From: Marivirga sericea
GTDB lineage: Bacteria > Bacteroidota > Bacteroidia > Cytophagales > Cyclobacteriaceae
NCBI RefSeq assembly: GCF_900177665.1
Contig: NZ_FXAW01000008.1
Location: 124,001-188,000, forward strand
DNA: 64,000 bases
Direction of reading: 5' to 3'
This document shows, piece by piece, positions 61,901-64,000 of the stretch (its first letter is position 1; every line of letters starts with the position of its first letter). A program made the translations under genes and the position numbers. The notes under the pieces are model-generated. The model saw only the letters and a program-made list of their open reading frames with translations. It was not told where the DNA came from and did no database searches.

Positions 61901-62065
61901 TCTGCTATTTCTAAATACTTGAAATTGAAAGAAAGAACCGATGAACCAATTAAAGAGGTGAATGAAGAGCGTGCTTACCATGTATTGGAAGAGTTGCGTG
62001 TAGCACCTAACGTTTGGTACATGACCAAAATCAGAAATAAAGATAAAGTAAATACTAAGGCTTAA
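58961..62065 (+). CDS. actB: Alternative complex III subunit ActB, molybdopterin-like/Fe-S protein
   Basis: A 1034-residue periplasmic subunit. A twin-arginine-type signal (SRRDFLKMMGFGVAAASLAAC) near residues 46-66 with a following Cys suggests export folded and possibly lipid anchored. Most of the protein (about 70-740) is a molybdopterin-oxidoreductase-like domain, which in alternative complex III lacks the cofactor. The C-terminal part binds iron-sulfur clusters: CTGCAACTIAC (from Cys775), CQHCNNAPC, CVGTRYC, CSMC and CASACP. It passes electrons between quinol site and haems. It lies 35 bases after actA. Confidence 0.95.
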   Translation: MSDQKTYWKGTEQLTNDPSFVKNAEKEFPEYLPINDKKESNGGSPSRRDFLKMMGFGVAAASLAACEAPVRKAIPYLNKPVDVDPGIPNYYASTYSVGGDYASIVVKTREGRPIKIEGNKNSSITQGGVNAQVEASVLSLYDQERLKGPLKDGKNADWGTIDKEIKEQLQAISDAGGQIKLVSNTVNSPSTLKAIKEMAAKYGNTEHIMYDAISQHGMLVANETMFGVKALPSYDFSKAKTIVSFNADFLGTWVSPIEHTKQYSKTRKVNNENKKMSRHYQFEANLSLTGSNADYRTPVRPSQEGLVVAALYNEVAKMTGSAPINTNKVEVANITKAARDLVASQGQSLVVAGSNDADIQLLVNGINSMLNNYGATLDLNQYSNARKGDEAAFSQMVKDAKAGKISAVLFYNSNPVYNSGLGEELKTAMEKVSLTVSTSDRKDETADIVKYVAPDHHFLESWNDAEPKKGELSLAQPTISPLFKTRQAQDSFLTWTGNKQEYYNFLRKNWEENHYSGQEPTFDIFWDKTLYNGVFTYKVESSDLAAQSVDLAACANRINKSYKTANEGLEIVFYQKVSIGNGQHANNPWLQELPDPISKATWDNYATISQKMANDLGIKIFEGKTSKINLTINGQAMEVPALVQPGQANGTIGLALGYGRKMAGKVANGVGFDVYPLLGQLNGTKSFALTSGVSIDGTAGSYQLAQTQTHQTFMGRETVIQEALLEDYQKKNWKRDFQPHVATSKGKVAPSKLTLWNGHKYNNHHWGLAIDLNSCTGCAACTIACQSENNIPVVGKEEVVMRRDMQWMRVDRYYSSDAAADDTKGLEKAAENPEVTFQPMMCQHCNNAPCETVCPVAATTHSSEGLNQMTYNRCVGTRYCANNCPYKVRRFNWFKYHDNTKFDKNMAMNNDLGKMVLNPDVTVRSRGVMEKCSMCVQRIQSGKLKAKKEKRKLEDKDVTTACASACPSDAIVFGDLNNQDSAISKYLKLKERTDEPIKEVNEERAYHVLEELRVAPNVWYMTKIRNKDKVNTKA

Positions 62066-62083
62066 TTTAATAACTGTAGCAAT

Positions 62084-63457
62084 ATGGAAGTCACTTCACC
62101 AGTAAGAGAAGTATTAGTAACGGGAAATAAGACCTATCATGATGTTTCTCATGATATCTGTAGGCATGTAGAAGCCAAACCAAATCCAAAATGGATGGCG
62201 GCTATGGCACTTTCCCTAGGAGCACTATTTGTCGGAGGCTATGCTTTGGCCATTACCCTTTGGGATGGAATCGGCATGTGGGGATTGAATAAAACTGTAG
62301 GATGGGCATGGGATATTACCAACTTCGTTTGGTGGGTAGGTATTGGTCACGCAGGGACTTTGATTTCTGCAGTACTGCTTCTATTCCGTCAAAAATGGAG
62401 AACCTCTATTAACAGAGCAGCAGAGGCCATGACTATTTTTGCCGTTATTTGTGCTTTGTTATTTCCATTAATTCACACAGGTAGACCTTGGTTAAGTTTT
62501 TATTGGTTTGTTCCAATTCCAAATACTTGGGGATCATTATGGGTTAATTTCCATTCCCCATTATTATGGGATTTCTTCGCAATCTCTACATACTTCACTG
62601 TTTCCTTAGTATTCTGGTATATTGGATTGATTCCTGATTTTGCTACAATCAGAGATAGAGCGACTAACAAAATTTCAAAGGCTATTTATGGTGGTTTAAG
62701 TTTTGGATGGGATGGAGCTGCCAAAACTTGGCAACGATATGAAACAGTTTCTTTGGTTTTGGCAGGTTTAGCTACACCATTGGTACTTTCCGTTCACACT
62801 ATTGTATCTATGGACTTTGCTACTTCGGTTATTCCGGGATGGCACACTACGATTTTCCCTCCATATTTTGTGGCTGGGGCGATTTTCTCAGGATTTGCGA
62901 TGGTATTAACGCTAATGTTAGTGACCAGAAAGGTTTACAACTTAGAGGACTATATCACAATTAACCACATTGAATTGATGAATATAATCATCATGATTAC
63001 CGGTTCAATTGTAGGTGTGGCCTATATCACTGAGTTGTTTATGGCGTGGTATTCAGGAGTACAATATGAACAGTATGCTTTCTTAAACAGAGCAACAGGT
63101 CCTTATTGGTGGGCATATTGGTCAATGATGACTTGTAATGTGATATCTCCACAATTATTCTGGTTCAAGAAAATTAGAACAAGTTTATGGGCTACATTCA
63201 TTTTATCAATTGTGGTGAATATTGGTATGTGGTTCGAAAGATTTGTAATTATAGTAACCTCACTACATAGAGATTATCTACCGTCAAGTTGGGCAATGTT
63301 TAGCCCGACCATTTATGACATGGGAATCTACCTATTCAGTTTTGGTTTATTCTTTACACTGTTTTTCTCTTTCGCTAAATTCTTCCCAGTGATTAATATG
63401 GCAGAGGTAAAGGCAGTATTGAAATCTAGTTCAGGTGAAATTGAAAACAAAAAATAA
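62084..63457 (+). CDS. actC: Alternative complex III subunit ActC (NrfD-like)
   Basis: A 457-residue inner-membrane protein of the NrfD/PsrC family with about ten helices, the quinol-binding subunit. Visible features are [46 protein letters not shown] and [20 protein letters not shown]. His and Asp residues in these helices are those proposed for quinol binding and proton transfer. It lies 18 bases after actB in the operon. No truncation. Confidence 0.96.
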   Translation: MEVTSPVREVLVTGNKTYHDVSHDICRHVEAKPNPKWMAAMALSLGALFVGGYALAITLWDGIGMWGLNKTVGWAWDITNFVWWVGIGHAGTLISAVLLLFRQKWRTSINRAAEAMTIFAVICALLFPLIHTGRPWLSFYWFVPIPNTWGSLWVNFHSPLLWDFFAISTYFTVSLVFWYIGLIPDFATIRDRATNKISKAIYGGLSFGWDGAAKTWQRYETVSLVLAGLATPLVLSVHTIVSMDFATSVIPGWHTTIFPPYFVAGAIFSGFAMVLTLMLVTRKVYNLEDYITINHIELMNIIIMITGSIVGVAYITELFMAWYSGVQYEQYAFLNRATGPYWWAYWSMMTCNVISPQLFWFKKIRTSLWATFILSIVVNIGMWFERFVIIVTSLHRDYLPSSWAMFSPTIYDMGIYLFSFGLFFTLFFSFAKFFPVINMAEVKAVLKSSSGEIENKK

Positions 63458-63459
63458 TT

Positions 63460-63984
63460 ATGGAAAGCGGTAAAAACTTTATCGTAGGGATTTTCGATGA
63501 CGAGTCAGTGCTTTTAAGCGCAGTTAAGAAAGTCCGCGGTAGCGATGTAAAAATTCATGAATGTTATACTCCATATCCAGTTCATGGTTTGGATGATGAA
63601 TTGGGCTACAAGCGCTCCAGAATTTCCATAGCAGCTTTTATGTTTGGTATCACTGGAACTTGTCTTGCATTCTTAATGATGATTTATATGATGGGCATTG
63701 ATTGGCCAATGATTATTGGAGGTAAGGATCATATTGCAATTCCATCTTTCGTACCAGTTGGCTTTGAGGTAACAGTATTACTTTCTGCTTTGGGTATGGT
63801 GGGAACTTTCTTTGTGATAAGTAACCTTAAGCCTTATGGAAAGCCTAGAATATACGATATTCGTAGCACAGATGACAAGCATGTTATGGCGATAGATTTG
63901 GCTAAGAATAGCAAATCATCTGATGAACTGAATGCGATTTTGAAAGATTCAGGTGCCGTAGAAATTAATGAAAAGAAGTTTTAA
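63460..63984 (+). CDS. actD: Alternative complex III subunit ActD (DUF3341)
   Basis: A 174-residue membrane protein of DUF3341 with an N-terminal soluble domain (IVGIFDDESVLLSAVKKVRG, YTPYPVHGLDDELGYKRS) and two helices (about 49-72 and 94-120). In alternative complex III, ActD stabilises the membrane part. It starts 2 bases after the actC stop. The complete gene fits in the window; the next subunits (ActE and ActF) are expected just beyond the end. Confidence 0.94.
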   Translation: MESGKNFIVGIFDDESVLLSAVKKVRGSDVKIHECYTPYPVHGLDDELGYKRSRISIAAFMFGITGTCLAFLMMIYMMGIDWPMIIGGKDHIAIPSFVPVGFEVTVLLSALGMVGTFFVISNLKPYGKPRIYDIRSTDDKHVMAIDLAKNSKSSDELNAILKDSGAVEINEKKF

Positions 63985-64000
63985 GTTGAATTATCAAATG

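Overview
The window looks like chromosomal DNA of a free-living, probably marine, aerobic member of the Bacteroidota, most likely Cytophagales (Marivirga-like; the genus is a guess from gene content). The grounds are AT-rich DNA, Bacteroidota-type promoter -7 elements (TAnnTTTG), many lipoproteins, a TonB-dependent receptor with a LytS/LytTR pair, DUF5777, and an alternative complex III (act) operon. I see no rRNA, tRNA, CRISPR array, phage or intact insertion sequence.

Layout. 0-4.6 kb: the tail of a Na+/H+ antiporter, a pentapeptide-repeat protein, then a thiosulfate operon (two half-size YeeE/YedE proteins, a TsdA-like dihaem cytochrome, an outer-membrane porin) behind two Crp/Fnr-like dyads. 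4.7-9.3 kb: the glyoxylate shunt (aceB-aceA) divergent from an ScfR/RamB-type regulator, with repeated TTCGCT operator boxes between them. 9.4-15 kb: a DUF2892 protein carrying the same dyad as the thiosulfate operon, a large repeat/cupredoxin lipoprotein, a cytochrome c/DUF5777 operon and a cysteine-bearing Rrf2 regulator. 15-25 kb: a propeller-sensor histidine kinase, an unlisted 41-aa Cys-containing peptide gene directly upstream of a GRDP-like protein, a secreted protein often mislabelled asparagine synthetase B, an orphan MacB-type permease and a subtilase. 25-36 kb: a TonB receptor/TPR/LytS/LytTR unit, typA, lipoproteins, DUF1801 and DUF4287 genes and an M1 peptidase. 36-41.6 kb: an S10 carboxypeptidase, DUF1697, a gene-poor stretch holding a DUF1801 relic, and an aldehyde dehydrogenase.

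41.9-55.9 kb is a long co-directional short-chain-fatty-acid block: a zinc-ribbon/HTH protein resembling the DNA-binding half of an IS1-type transposase, a porin, a two-subunit DUF4212/sodium:solute symporter, a small membrane protein overlapping a symporter-fused histidine kinase, a receiver-only regulator, another small membrane protein overlapping a propionyl-CoA-synthetase-like ligase, acetyl-CoA synthetase, a cNMP/CBS/DUF294 nucleotidyltransferase and a DEDDh exonuclease. 57.6-64 kb holds actA-actB-actC-actD of alternative complex III, running off the window end.

The parts fit together: acetate or propionate would be imported and activated by the 42-56 kb block, assimilated through the glyoxylate shunt under an acyl-CoA-sensing regulator, and respired through alternative complex III, while thiosulfate oxidation could feed extra electrons to cytochrome c. 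The least explained items are the 41-aa peptide/GRDP locus, the transposase-derived regulator with its nearby palindrome, and the shared GTAAC-N4-GTTAC dyad.
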